Under the pieces are notes generated by a model, which was not told the origin of the DNA, ran no database searches, and saw only the letters and a list, made by a program, of their open reading frames with translations. Shown one piece after another: positions 20,316 to 31,130 of a stretch of 64,000 bases of DNA. Made by a program: the position numbers and the translations under genes. Numbering within the stretch: the stretch's first letter is position 1; the number at the start of each line of letters is the position of its first letter. The stretch is from contig QVOM02000021.1 of the NCBI GenBank assembly GCA_003586115.2, positions 14,328,185-14,392,184 of the forward strand, read 5' to 3'. Origin of the DNA: Salvator merianae. Taxonomy: Eukaryota > Chordata > Lepidosauria > Squamata > Teiidae.

Positions 20316-21640
20316 ATAAATATAGCATGATTTAAGGAAGCTGGTTCTGGAGCCTTGACCAGTCTTGTGCCACTTTGGCCAATTGTGAAATGCTGTCAAA
20401 GGAATCATAAATTGCTGCTTCTTTCAAGGAATGCCATAGTGATCAATCAACCCTGAAATAAATAAATGAGCCATATTTCTTTGGCCGCGTTCCGAGATGG
20501 CATTTAATCAGTTTACAGGCCGTCTTCAATTCCCGCTGACCCAACATGATTTTGTCATTCTGTAGTTTTTCTGGACTAAATTGGCGAAATCCAAACTATT
20601 TGGATTTGGATTTAATGAGTTCTCAAGCTGTTCCAGATTGCTAGCTCACTTTACGTATAATGTGAGAATGGGGAAGGAGACTATTTGGGAGGGACTGTAC
20701 TGTTTTGGGGGGGTGCAGAGGGAGGGCTTCCCATTTCGTGCCATCCAATGACAGACTTTGTGGGTGGGCAGGAAGCGCAGTAGTTTCTTCTGCCTCCATT
20801 ATCCCCCTTCTGTCGCTGCCAGGAGAAAAGAAAACCATCCTCCTTTTTACTTCACTAAGCTTTCTCTTTCTTTATCCCCCATTTGACACTGCCAGGAAGA
20901 AATTAAAGGCTTCCTTCACTTCCGTCTGCTGATTAAACCAAGAAAGAAACTGTGCCTGATTGGGGTTGCAGTCCTCTTGCTCCAACAAATAACCCACTCA
21001 AGATCAGTTTTGCCATCGGCAGCACACAGGTACACAGTGGGGACACATGCCGCTGTGGAAGTCTCAGGGGGAGATGAGACAGAGTCCATTTGCTGGCCAT
21101 TAACTGCACTATCATGATAATAGAGCCCCCCCATGTTCCCTCCCCATGTTTCCCCTTCTTCACAGACATATCCCTGCTTTTGTGCTACTTTTAAAATGCA
21201 CTTGCAAGGAAGCAGAAATTGCCATCAGCCCTTTAAAAAGCTTAATTGTGCAGTACACATAGTTTTAAAGTTCTGCTTGTGTAGATAGAGGCTGTAGGGG
21301 GGAGAAGGAGCAAATGGCGAATGACTAGTAACGCTGCCAAGTGAATCCATGTTCTGAGGCAGCAGTGGGGACATACGGAGAGCCCCTGTGATGTCAAGAT
21401 TTGAACGTTGGAACTGCAGCCAATCACAGACTGCACAGGGAGGAGAATTTGATGAGGGGTGGAGGCAAAAAAGGTACTGTTCCTCTGTGCCAGGCACAGG
21501 AAACGTCAGTGTGAGAATGAGCAAGTACAAATTGACTCCTTGTTAAAATGTAACTGGGGGAATGATCAGAAGACAAATTCAGTCCTTGTACTCTTCCGAT
21601 ACGGACTAAATTTATGATGACAGACTGCGGCCTTTGTGTG
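20316..21640. other. Unrecognised intronic DNA
   Basis: No gene recognised. Open frames of up to 101 codons on both strands (20641-21530) overlap and show no domain. Confidence 0.4.
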
Positions 21641-21649
21641 TTATATGAT

Positions 21650-21748
21650 ATTTTAGTTAGTTAATTGTGTTTTAAATTGGTTTTATTGCAACCCGCTCTG
21701 ACATCTCTGGGTACACGGTGGGAGAAAAATATAAATAAATAAATAGTA
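21650..21748 (+). mobile_element. CR1/L2-type LINE 3' end
   Basis: TTTTATTGCAACCCGCTCTGACATCTCTGGGTACACGGTGGGAGAAAAATATAAATAAATAAATAG is the usual lizard LINE 3' terminus with an AAAT tail. Confidence 0.7.
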
Positions 21749-21796
21749 ATTTATTACAGTTCTCTGTAGTCTGTCAAAGTGCCAGTTATTTTCAGA

Positions 21797-22398
21797 GGCG
21801 CCTCCAGATGGCAAGAAACAATTGCGGGATCATCTTTAAATCCAACAATTGCCTCTAGCTGTCCCTGCCAGATGGCAGGTGGCAACCCTGGAGTCTTACC
21901 TGTCTTACTGTTCCTGTTCCAACTAACCAGATGCTAGCAGAGCATCCAACCACTTTCCTTTGTTTTGCTCCTGTGTTTTGCTAGCATCCAGGTATTTGGA
22001 ACAGAAACAGTAATGCAAGGAGCTGGAAGGTGAAGGCAAGCAATTGGCGTTACTGAAACCTGGCATAATTGCCAGGTTACCTGTAATAACGATAGATCAG
22101 ATATTAGATCCAAGAACCCTCTTTATCCTTTATGTCTTTACCATGGCCTTCGGCTTAGGAAACAGCATCCCCTCCCAATGCAAGCACTGTTACTATTTCA
22201 GCTAATTTATTTTATCTGTTTTTAATAGTGATTTTTATTGTGACCCACCCTGAGACCTTTGGGTATATGGCAGGATAGAAATATAACAAACAAACAAACA
22301 AATAATCCAGGACTACATTGGGATTGCCATGGATATGTGTGGCATTCCCAATATAGTTCTGGGAGAATCGCAGGTTTTAACCCACATCTGGAGGCACC
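21797..22398 (+). mobile_element. Family E element carrying a nested LINE tail
   Basis: Begins GGCGCCTCCAGATGGC and ends CATCTGGAGGCACC. It contains CTGCCAGATGGCAGG near the left and ATTGGGATTGCCATGGATATG near the right, as other family E copies do. A LINE 3' end occupies 22205-22303, lengthening this copy to about 600 bp. Confidence 0.6.
22205..22303 (+). mobile_element. CR1/L2-type LINE 3' end, nested
   Basis: TTTTTATTGTGACCCACCCTGAGACCTTTGGGTATATGGCAGGATAGAAATATAA then (CAAA)n. It lies inside the family E element, so it inserted later. Confidence 0.75.
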
Positions 22399-23297
22399 CA
22401 AGAGAGATTTGTTTGAGATGAGCAACAGGCTCTAGTTTGCAGAGATCCCACAATAAGTAACCTTGTGCAATATTTCTTTAAGCCCGAGTCACAGCTTAGT
22501 CATTGTACAAGCAGCATATCCTAGCGATCCAGTCAATTTCATGCAACAGAGAATTTTTACAGTAACAAGGCATACGCAATATGGTCTAAAACATATCAGT
22601 TGAGAAAACAAGCCAGTAAAAAGAAAGAAAAACAACTGGCAAAACTCTGCTCACTCTCTAAAGTCTGCCTGCATTTTGTCAAAAAGACAGCTGGTTTTGC
22701 AAACTTGGGTCTCTTTGCTGCAGATCCACAGATGTGTGCTGGAAGTTGAAGTAAAGTTCTTCACGTCCCCCCCCCCCCCCCCGCCACCAACTAAAACAAA
22801 TGATGTGATGGGACAGATGTAATCCGAAAAAGGAACTATTTCAACATTTCGGTCCATTTGCATCAGCAGTACTGCACTTCTCTTATGCTGAAATGAAACT
22901 TCTTTTCCCTGGCTTGCTTATTAGGTATTCTTTGCGTCAGAAATAATTTCATTTGTTGAAAAAAAAAATTAAAAAAAATCTTGATTTAATTTTCCTCGCC
23001 CCAATCGGAGAATTGCACCTGGAAGTGATTGCTTTTCATCTTGCCTGTGCAGATGGTGAGAGAAACTCTGAAATGCTAGAAGTCTCGTCGCTGCTCAGCA
23101 AGACCCCTCAGATGTCACCCTGAATAGCTGATTCAGCAGCTTTATTTTTGTAAGTTAGCTGAAGTGGCTGTCTCATTAGTGATGCAACTAGAGCTCATCT
23201 GCTGAATGAATCCTTACATATGTCTGCATTGGCAGCCTACAGATTAGAGCAGTGCTGTACTTGAAAGCTTCTCTTTTGTCCTTTCAAAAATGAGTCT
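22399..23297. other. Unrecognised, mostly unique DNA with a poly-C tract
   Basis: A run of sixteen C lies at 22767-22782. The stretch 23040-23290 shows no repeat features and has balanced composition, so it could hold a conserved non-coding element, but that needs alignment. Confidence 0.35.
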
Positions 23298-23757
23298 TTG
23301 GGCAATTTCGCACTGGCCAGTATACCAGACTAGCAAGGGTATTGTATGTTTGTCTGTATCTCTATCCTGTCTCATATCCGAAGATCTGACAGTGGGTTGC
23401 GATAAAATCAATATAAAAACAGATGAAATAAGTTAGTTAAAACAATGGCAGTGCCTACATTGTGGGGAGCATGCTGTTCCCCCAGCCAGAGGCCAGGGAG
23501 CCCCCCAGGGCTTACTTCAGAGTAGTCAGACAGTTGCACCTTACAATTCCACACTGGCCGGTACACTAGACCAGCAAGCATATTAAGGAGCCTCCTTTCC
23601 ACATACTGGTGGACCTTCTTCTTATGGTCTTCCTTTAACCACACCAGTGTGCAGAAGGGAGACTGACTCCTAGTCTGCTTGCTGGTCTGGTATACCGGCC
23701 AGTGCGGAATTGCCCCTAAAGTGCAACTGTATGACTACTATGAAGCAAGCCCTACAA
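23298..23757. mobile_element. Family B MITE: one half-copy and one full palindromic copy
   Basis: A single arm GGGCAATTTCGCACTGGCC...CAGACTAGCAAG lies at 23298-23335. A full palindromic copy follows at about 23543-23716, with arms ATTCCACACTGGCCGGTA and its complement and CAGACCAGCAAGC inside. Outside the second copy the inverted symmetry continues for about 35 bp (AGGGCTTRCTTCA.AGTAGTCA.ACAGTTGCAC on both sides), which is unexpected for a simple insertion. Confidence 0.7.
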
Positions 23758-25029
23758 CAGTCATCAAATCATAATACTATGTAACCATGTTGGTGCTGTC
23801 TGTTTTACTGAAGTCTACAGAGTTCAGTGGAACTTAGAACCTAGCTATACTGGTAGCTTACTTACAGTTTAGATTAATTTGTTAAAGCAATCAGCTTGTA
23901 AGACGTGTTTATGGAGACCATGTGTTTATGGAAGTAGCAACAGCACAGTCAGTCAGTCACACAGGAAAGGAAATTATGCTGAGCGTGCTGGAAGTACATT
24001 CTATCTGCTGGAAACTGCTTCCCCCAAAGAATGCAGTGATTGGTCCGTGCAAACTGTCAATCACTTTTGGTGTTTTTTTTTAAGATTATGTGTGGTCTGT
24101 GGTCACCCTGGCTTACGTACTTCAGTGCTATGCAGGGATATGCAGAATCCACTTTAGCACAAAAGAATTGTTTATATCTGCTTAAGCATAAAAGTATTAA
24201 ATCCACTTGTGTACTTAAGCACATATTTGGAGAGGAAAAAACCCTGCATGCCAAACAGTAGATGACATCCAATCCCAGTTGGTTGATACTAATAGTGAGG
24301 AAGGAATCCTTACCTGCACTTACCTGTGCTGGAATTTCCCCTCCTAATCTCTGAAGTATCACATTGTACAGTGACATCATCAATCATTGACACTCATTTC
24401 TGGGCCTTTTCGAGCTAGTATCTGCATTAGTTCCAAAAAGTGCAAATCGTACACAAAGTTCTAAGCTTTTCATGCAGGGAATTCTAAGAAATTTCTCCAA
24501 GAAATGTGCAGAAACATAAATGAACAAAGCTTTGTGGGGAATTATACAGTTTGTTTTTCTTAATTAATTCCAAGTATGGAAAGAAAGGGTCAACCTTATC
24601 CATGAGAAATATAAGCTATTTTTGTTTGTTTATTCATTTGTTTATGTATGGATAATTTCTATAATCCTAATAGAACTGAAAAATAGCACAGGAAGCAAGA
24701 CAAAGTCCCATTGCACATCATAGCACGGAGATTTCAGGGGCTGAGCAAAAGTTCCTCCACATCATTTCTCTTTGCTTTAGGGTTCCAGTTATGACTGTTG
24801 CAGAAAAGTTGCAGAAAGTCAGCAACAGAAAATATTGTCAAAAAAGCGGGCTTGGAGTCAGGGTTTGGGAAAGGCAGTGTAACTTCTTAGTAAGAAGTTA
24901 GGTCCTAAGCATGAGGACCTAAATACAGGTCTCTTAGCCCAACCATGTTCTTGTCAGTTGGTCTTACTAGGCTGAGGAACAGCATTTCCTCTCTAGCAAT
25001 TATTTTCTGCAGTACAGATATACTGTCTA
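23758..25029. other. Unrecognised intronic DNA
   Basis: No gene recognised. Overlapping frames at 23879-24383 on both strands lack domains. Confidence 0.4.
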
Positions 25030-25160
25030 CAAGTATGGCAGTAGCTTAGTAGCAAAGCAGCTGTCTGAGATCCAGAGGGTCACAAATTTGATCCCCAGTA
25101 TCGCCCCAGAAGAAGATGATGCCAAAATACTTGAGTGTACTTTGGTAGACTGCTAAAAGT
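25030..25160 (+). repeat. tRNA-derived SINE head
   Basis: GCAGTAGCTTAGTAGCAAAGC (A box) and GGTCACAAATTTGATCCCCAG (B box) with normal spacing. The 3' half is short and abuts LINE sequence at 25165. Confidence 0.65.
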
Positions 25161-25164
25161 GTAG

Positions 25165-25480
25165 GTCTTAAAAGAACTACACTGGCTGCCTATTTGCTAT
25201 CAAGCCCAGTTCAAGATATTATTAACATTTACTTATAAGGCCCAGGAAACACCCCTTCCCATATAGACCTGCCTGTGCCCTAAGATCTGCTGGTGAGGCC
25301 TTCTTCGCGGTGCCACTCCTTCATCTGTCAAGAGGGTGGGAACACATGGGAGGGCATTGTTGATGAAGAGGACTGCTGTGCGCATCATGCGTTCTACCTC
25401 CTTACCTGAAAGAGACTTATACCATCAGATTGCTGGTTTCATCCATCAGCCACAATGCTAAGGAATGTGAGGTCATGTGG
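25165..25480 (+). mobile_element. CR1/L2-type LINE, end of reverse transcriptase
   Basis: Reads LKELHWLPICYQAQFKIL with a shift then LTFTYKAQ, the L.ELHWLPI..R.QFKVL.LT.KAL motif that ends CR1/L2/L3 proteins. It is followed by CALRS.GEAFFAVP-like remnants. Frameshifted and dead. Confidence 0.75.
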
Positions 25481-25809
25481 TTTCACAAGTTGTGTGTTTC
25501 TCTGTTCCCTACCTCAATCTTTGATCAACAAAGCGGATAGTAATCTCATAAGTAAATAGCCAACTCCTAGAGTTAGCAGAAGGATAAAAGCCATTTGTCG
25601 CAGAGAGACGCTTCTCTCCTTGCAAAGATTTCTCATGCTCTCTAGCTGCAGGATGTTGCCCGATTGATAGGGAAGGCAACTGAGAGTTATGGTGGTGGGT
25701 GCAAAGGGAATGGAGTATCCTGAAAGGCCGTACCACTGGCTCACTGGTATCTTAAACAAGGGCACATCCCACTGCAAGGCTTTGTTATAGGTCCTTCTGT
25801 CACTTGCTT
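25481..25809. other. Unrecognised intronic DNA
   Basis: No feature recognised. Confidence 0.4.
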
Positions 25810-26291
25810 AATTAATTTGACTACTGATGGCCTGTTCGCACTTCAGTGCTAGCAAGCTTCCTGACACTCACTAGCACACTGCATCTGCACTGTGTGGAGA
25901 CCCTACTGCCTGAGAGCAGTTACAGCCGCTCCCAAATACTACTAGATCTGGACAACAAAAGTGTTGTCCGCAGCTGTGCTGCTCCTGATAAGCAGCATTC
26001 TCACCTGCTTCCAGGTGTGAACACTGCAGGCTGTGTTGCGGCTGCGGCTCCACAGTCATGCACTGCATCCTCATTCACCATGGCAGTGGCTAGATGTTTC
26101 TGCAGCCCCTATCATGGTGGGTAGCCACCATTCACTCTGTGAATGCTAGAAGCCCAGTTCCAGGCTTTTCCAGTCCTTGCGGTGTGGATGACAGCCGTGG
26201 CACGGGGTCTGTAACCAGCTTATAATGGTAGGATTCTACCATTCTAAGCTGGAAAGTGTGAACAGGCCCAATTAATTTTAACTGTTGATGG
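25810..26291. mobile_element. Family C element flanked by about 21-bp direct repeats
   Basis: The element runs from GGCCTGTTCGCACTT (25829) to AAAGTGTGAACAGGCC (26268), inverted ends. Outside it, AATTAATTTGACTACTGATGG (25810-25830) is repeated as AATTAATTTTAACTGTTGATGG (26270-26291). That is longer than a usual DNA-transposon target duplication. Interior is non-coding and GC-richer than its surroundings. Confidence 0.6.
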
Positions 26292-26444
26292 TTTTTTTCC
26301 TGCAGGCAATATATATGTAATTCCTAAGGAAATTGATTCTGTAAGGACAGATTAGGAAACTAGTCAAGACTGAAACATCTTTATCTCGTATTAACCAAAC
26401 CTAAATAAATATCTTCTAGCAAGCTACTGATCCTGTAATTGCTT

Positions 26445-26525
26445 TATTCTGCCTTTTATCTCTTCTTGTTTTTAAACAGTGTGAACCACCTTGCTTGCCT
26501 TTTGGGGATAAAAATAAGGGTCTAA
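26445..26525 (+). mobile_element. LINE 3' end fragment
   Basis: GTGTGAACCACCTTGCTTGCC....GGGGATAAAAATAAGG resembles the CR1/L2-type terminus, without a repeat tail. Confidence 0.5.
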
Positions 26526-27118
26526 ATGGGAATATTTGGATCAAAGGGAACTCCTTCTGTGCAATTAGGAATGAAGTTAATGGAGCAGAGCAAGAGTACA
26601 GAATGCTTCATTCCATTTAGTGGGAAAGGAAAAGCACACCTGCTTCCCAGTGGGTGGTGTGTTTGTGTCTACATGTTCCTCTGTGCATGGGAACTTCAAG
26701 AGTTAGGGAATAACCCGTAATCATTATTTAAAGCAAGGTGAAATAAAACACAAACACATTTGCTCAAGAAAGGAAACTTTTTACAAGGAAAGCTAACGCT
26801 AACAGACAACCACCAACCTGTTTTAGTGTGTATTGTAGCTCTTGATCAGCAAGGTCAAAAGTGGCTGTTCCCAAATCATATACAGAAAGGAAAGTACAGT
26901 TTTCTTCCTGCTATGGGACATTACATTACTTTTTAAAGCTACGCATGGGTGATCGTTCACACATGCAGCTCAATATCTAAATACAAAGAGGCATTATTCA
27001 AGAAGCCATCAATACCCATTTAAATTAGGACTGCTGACTACATTGGGGGAAGTAAAAAACAAGCCATTATGTAGCCCCCAACATATTCCATTTTTACCTA
27101 TTACTGTAAACATCTTAT
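26526..27118. other. Unrecognised intronic DNA
   Basis: No feature recognised. Confidence 0.4.
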
Positions 27119-27494
27119 AGACCCTTTCCAGAGGCATTGCGGACAGCCCATCCTGGACCAGTTTCAAAGCTTCTGGCCAGGACTTTTTCTGCTGCATATG
27201 CAGAAGCGATGTACTTCCAGATTGCTTCCAAGTGCCTGGCCCAAAAGGGGCTGGATGTGGTAAACCAGACCCACAGGGGCGTACTGTCCACATGCTCTCC
27301 ACAGTCCGGTATACCACAGTGGAACACTGGTGGACTGCTTAAAAGCAGTCTTCTGATAGATCAAAATATACCATTTTGGCACCGTATCCCACTCCACGGC
27401 CTGGTCCAGTGCAGACGGCTCATCTACTGGCGGTGCAATCTAACTTGTTCTGCAGTCCATACTAGACTGGTATAATGGGCAGTGTGGAAAAGGC
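27119..27494. mobile_element. Non-autonomous DNA element related to families A and B
   Basis: Right end reads, inverted, GGCCTTTTCCACACTGCCCA then TTATACCAGTCTAGTATGG, close to the family B arm. Left end GACCCTTTCCAGAGGCATTGCGG is a weaker partner. An internal GTCCGGTATACCACAG also fits. Several overlapping frames here (up to 112 codons) have no domain. Confidence 0.55.
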
Positions 27495-28559
27495 CATTGT
27501 ATCCAGCTCTGTTAAGATATTCTGTGCCTCCTGAAGCAGAGCTCGCACCAAGTTTGGCAAAGTTTCAGTGCCCTGTCTTGAGTGGACTCCCGAGAAGCAG
27601 TGCACATCAAACAGTGCAGATTTGTGGGAGGGTGGAAGCATCTAACAAGCGCTACGTAGCAATGCAAGTTTATTAAAATGGTAGAAATCAGTCCCACTTA
27701 AGCAATAGCATAGAAGTGGCTACCCCGGATGTCTATAATTGTCATGCCGAATTTATGTATACATTCATAGTCTACCATTCATTATGAATTCCAGAGCCAC
27801 TAGCAATGATTAAAAATGATAAATACCATAATTAGCTAACTAATAATGCCAAGAGTTGTTCCATATCTAAAACCAAATGTGTTTTTCCTGTAGAATCATA
27901 TGTGACTGCAGAAGAAATGGACTATATCCTGGTATCCCGATTGGCCATTCCTGCACTCCCTTGCTTTAATCATTTAAAGAAAAAAATCTCTTGTAAAGAT
28001 AGCACTCCTTTGTGTGTGTGAAGTGTCATATACAGTCATTTTATCTGACCATTTTCAGTTTCTTTTTTGTCAAGAAGGATTTAAGGGTACTCTGGAAATG
28101 ATTTTTTTTTAAGGGAGGAAAAAAAACCTTGGATCTCTTTTTAAGTACAGCTTGTTTTGAAATCCTTCCAAGATTTCCTTTGTTATTGAACGACTAGTAC
28201 CAAATCTGTCATTATTGGCCAGGCTTACTATTATATCTAATATGATGTAATAATGGTCTATCATGGTTGTATTGCATCCCAGTAAAATATCAGATTACAA
28301 TTTTTCACATCACTGTCGTCATGCTAGATTGTGAAAGGATAAGGTCTGGATCGTCTTGATGACCCAGCTGTTTAGCAGCTATTCAGTACTGTAGACTCCT
28401 TGGGGATGGATCTGGTCAGGAGGCATCCAATCTTTTTTAGGATTATTGTACTCCTGCATGGATTTGTTTGGATTTGCACAGAGAGAAGGAGCCCTGACAT
28501 TTCATGCAGATAGCCCTTGCTTTGGAGGGACCTAGAATTTCCAGTTTTTAAAAAGGATC
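27495..28559. other. Unrecognised, apparently unique intronic DNA
   Basis: No gene or repeat recognised. Confidence 0.4.
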
Positions 28560-28735
28560 AATTATGTCAGTGATACAATAACTGCCTGGAAAGCAGAGGG
28601 GCATGGGTTTGATTACAAAGTTCAGTAATAGCAAACAACTTCCATGTCAGTGCTAAGAAAACTGGATGAATGTGTCCTTGTAATTATCACCAGGAGTCAA
28701 GCTTGACTCAAGGGCATCTTTACTTTATTAAAATA
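28560..28735 (+). repeat. Sauria-type SINE with BovB-like 3' end, head worn
   Basis: A B-box-like word (GCATGGGTTTGATTAC) is followed by GCTAAGAAAACTGGATGAATG, then TCACCAGGAGTCAAGCTTGACTCAAGGGCA. That last part resembles the 3' end of BovB LINEs, which supply the machinery that moves squamate Sauria SINEs. The A box is degraded. Confidence 0.7.
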
Positions 28736-28805
28736 TGTATAATGGGGGAAGAGACAATATTTTTGTTTTGGTTTGTTTGTGGGGGAGAATAAACTATGTA
28801 TGAGG

Positions 28806-29005
28806 GGAGTGGCTGTAGCTCAGTGGTAGAGCAAACTGCCTGGAAACAGAAGGTCACCAGTTTGATCCCCAACCTCTCCCCAGAAGTAGGCACCAGCAAA
28901 CTACTTCTGTATATCTGCCAAGAAAACTGCATGGAGGTTCCCATGCAGACAACCAGGAGTTGGTCACAGCTCAATGGTACCCAACAAAAATAACAGCAAC
29001 AAAAC
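28806..29005 (+). repeat. tRNA-derived SINE, nearly complete
   Basis: Head GTGGCTGTAGCTCAGTGGTAGAGC (A box) and CCAGTTTGATCCCC (B box), then GCCAAGAAAACTGCATGGAGG and ACCAGGAGTTGGTCACAGCTCAATGG, ending in AACAAAAATAACAGCAACAAAA. This is a BovB-like tail with an A/C-rich terminus. It is the best-preserved SINE in the window and lies 70 bp after another in the same orientation. Confidence 0.85.
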
Positions 29006-29519
29006 TTGCATGTCACCTAGCATTAGCACAGCACGAAGAAAAGCAGTTCTTGAAGAGTTAGCATGCTGAAGATATACTGCCACTGCCCCTAACTGCAGTG
29101 TTGATGGCTGCGATCTTTGAACACAGGAAATGGCCCCACAGGCTGTTTTCTGTGTTCAAAGATTTTACAGGGCTGCCAGCAGTGGACCAGGTAGGTGCAC
29201 CAAAGTGGCAGCAGCGCAGCGGCAACAGGACCACTGGAAGAGCACTGGGAAGAACTATCAGCATTCTTCCTACTGTTCAGTCTTTAATAAGCATTTATGA
29301 CAAGATAGCGGCTGGACTCATTCAGTGCACCTGCTGCGCTGATAGAAAGCAGGAACACACAGTCACTGTACCATTAGTGCGCTTCCACGGTACCATAGAG
29401 GCACCATCTGATCATTAGCAATGTGCTCTCGTGTTTCAAGGTGTGTTGCATGTGCTTTTAAAACTGAATTTTATTGTTAAAATATTAGCCAGCTCTGTGG
29501 ATCAGAGTCGATAATATAT
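29006..29519. other. Unrecognised DNA with a hairpin
   Basis: ATCTTTGAACACAGGAAA (29112-29129) is mirrored by TTTCTGTGTTCAAAGAT (29148-29164), giving a stem of about 16 bp with an 18-base loop. The surrounding GC-richer block up to 29400 looks like an old element, but I could not bound it. The 106-codon frame at 29098-29418 has no domain. Confidence 0.45.
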
Positions 29520-29620
29520 GGCCCCCAAAGTGTTGCTGGAATGGAGTTTTCATAAGTCACTATCAGCATGGCTAAAGGCAAGGAATTATGGGAGCTGTAT
29601 CTGAAGGGCTACATATAGCC
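29520..29620. mobile_element. hAT-type MITE fragment
   Basis: GCCCCCAAAGTGTTGCTGGAATGGAG...GGAATTATGGGAGCTGTATCTGAAGGGCTAC fits the lizard family seen at 1795 and 6620. Confidence 0.5.
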
Positions 29621-30584
29621 AGTCACACTGTAATGCCTACTTTGAAGTAGGACTCATGGGTTAGATCTGTGGGTCAAGGAGGGAGCAACAGCATACGGAA
29701 CACCTTACTTTCACCAGCTCAGTCCCTCATCTGGTTAGTTCCACCGATTGCACAGTGTATAACTTTGCATAATTCAAAATGGTAAGCTGACTGATGCTGC
29801 TGAGTCTGTCCCAAAGCTCTCTCCTAATGTCACCACTGAGAATTATTAATATTTCTTTTTGGAAAATGTGTTTAACTGTAACTGTGCAAGCCACATTAAA
29901 ATATGGAGCAAGTTGTTACTAAGATGTTCCCTGTCCTTGAAAAAAAAACCCAGAACAAGTGTGTGCGTGTGCGTGCGCTGGAAATAGTGATGAGCCTTTC
30001 AGGTCACAGGCCTGGTTACTGCAGTGACTATAATACAAAGTCAACACAAAGATGGACCATCAGCGAGAAAACCGATTTCTCTCCCTCTCTCCCTCCCTCT
30101 GTTTTTTTTTCCTACAGCATATTCATTTTTTTTAATGTGTACCATTCGGTGTTTATTTTAAACACTATGGATTTTGGAAACTTTCGTGAAACAAACCAGA
30201 TTTTGCATGTAGGTGTCCAAGGAACTGTCTAAATCTCTGGAATTGTTTAAAAATAGGTTTCTATGCGCTGCACTGAAAAGATACTGCTAAGCTAGAAGGC
30301 AGGGAAGAAAGCCTTGAAAACATGTTGCTATGCTGTGAAAGGTCAACACTGGCATCAGTGTAAATAACAGAGAGAGAAAGAGAAAATACTATGCTAATTA
30401 TCCATAATTAGCATGGCAGGTTTGTAAATCTTTCAGACAAATTGTTTAAATATATTTTCCAGCACAAACATACCACATGTGCTCCAAAATTGCATGCTGA
30501 AGCTAGAGAGGGCTTGTTATTCTCCACCTTCCTTCTGGCCAGATTTTCCCTTCTAGGGAAGGCCTTGGTGCTTGGATATTTTGA
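29621..30584. other. Unique intronic DNA, candidate conserved non-coding element
   Basis: No repeat seen at 30240-30480. This contains the palindrome at 30391-30414. A 109-codon frame at 29903-30232 has no domain. Confidence 0.4.
30391..30414. promoter_or_regulatory. POU/homeodomain-like palindrome
   Basis: ATGCTAATTAT CC ATAATTAGCAT: perfect 11-bp arms around two bases. Each arm contains an octamer-like ATGCTAAT overlapping a TAATTA homeodomain core. The symmetry suggests a dimer binding site; function is inference. Confidence 0.45.
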
Positions 30585-31130
30585 GACAATGCTCATCTGG
30601 CCCAAGATCAGAAGAGCAGCCAGCAACCTGCGTCAGGGACTAACGCATCATGGTAGCTCATCCTGGCCCCATCTTCAGAGGCATGGAACAAAAGGTCCCA
30701 ACCTCCCAAATTGCTGGCCGAGGCTATTTCAGCTCTGTGACCAGAAGTGGCACGCTTCTAGGACTGCTTCCAGGAGCCCAGCAAAATGGCACTGGGCTTC
30801 TCATGCCAGGTAGTCTGCCACCTGCACAGGAGTGGCTGGTCCAGTCCATCATTGGGAAACTCTTTGGAGACTGCTTTAAAGCAGTCTACTGCCGGAGCAG
30901 ACTGTGATGCCATTTTCATGCCTCTGGAGCAGACTGTGATGCCATTTTCATGCCTCTGGAGCAGACTGTGATGCCATTTTCATGCCGTACGATATTCCAA
31001 CACCTCATTCCATGCAGATGTGGTATTTTGTGAGAGGCACAGCCTTCCAGGGGTCTGGTCCACCATGTGGACAAGGTGTTCCACTGAGGCTGCTGACAGA
31101 TGCAACCCAGTAGTCCTGTCCAGTGCAATT
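30585..31130 (+). mobile_element. Family H repeat element with an internal tandem repeat
   Basis: Core ATTGCTGGCCGAGGCTATTTCAG....CCAGAAGTGG, CTTCCAGGAGCCCAGCAAAATGG and CACTGGGCTTCTCATGCC aligns in order with the other family H copies. The right part holds the 32-bp triplication at 30894-30986. Confidence 0.65.
30894..30986 (+). repeat. 32-bp unit in three tandem copies
   Basis: Units start GGAGCAGACTGTGATGCC at 30894, 30926 and 30958. The first two are identical; the third lacks the last few bases. Confidence 0.95.

Noticed and set aside
24364..24392. TGACATCATCAATCATTGA as a cAMP-response element
   Set aside because: Only partly like TGACGTCA and 10 kb from the exon; not enough to call.
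28806..28890. A true tRNA gene
   Set aside because: A and B boxes are present, but the body does not close an acceptor stem and is followed by SINE sequence with a BovB-like tail.
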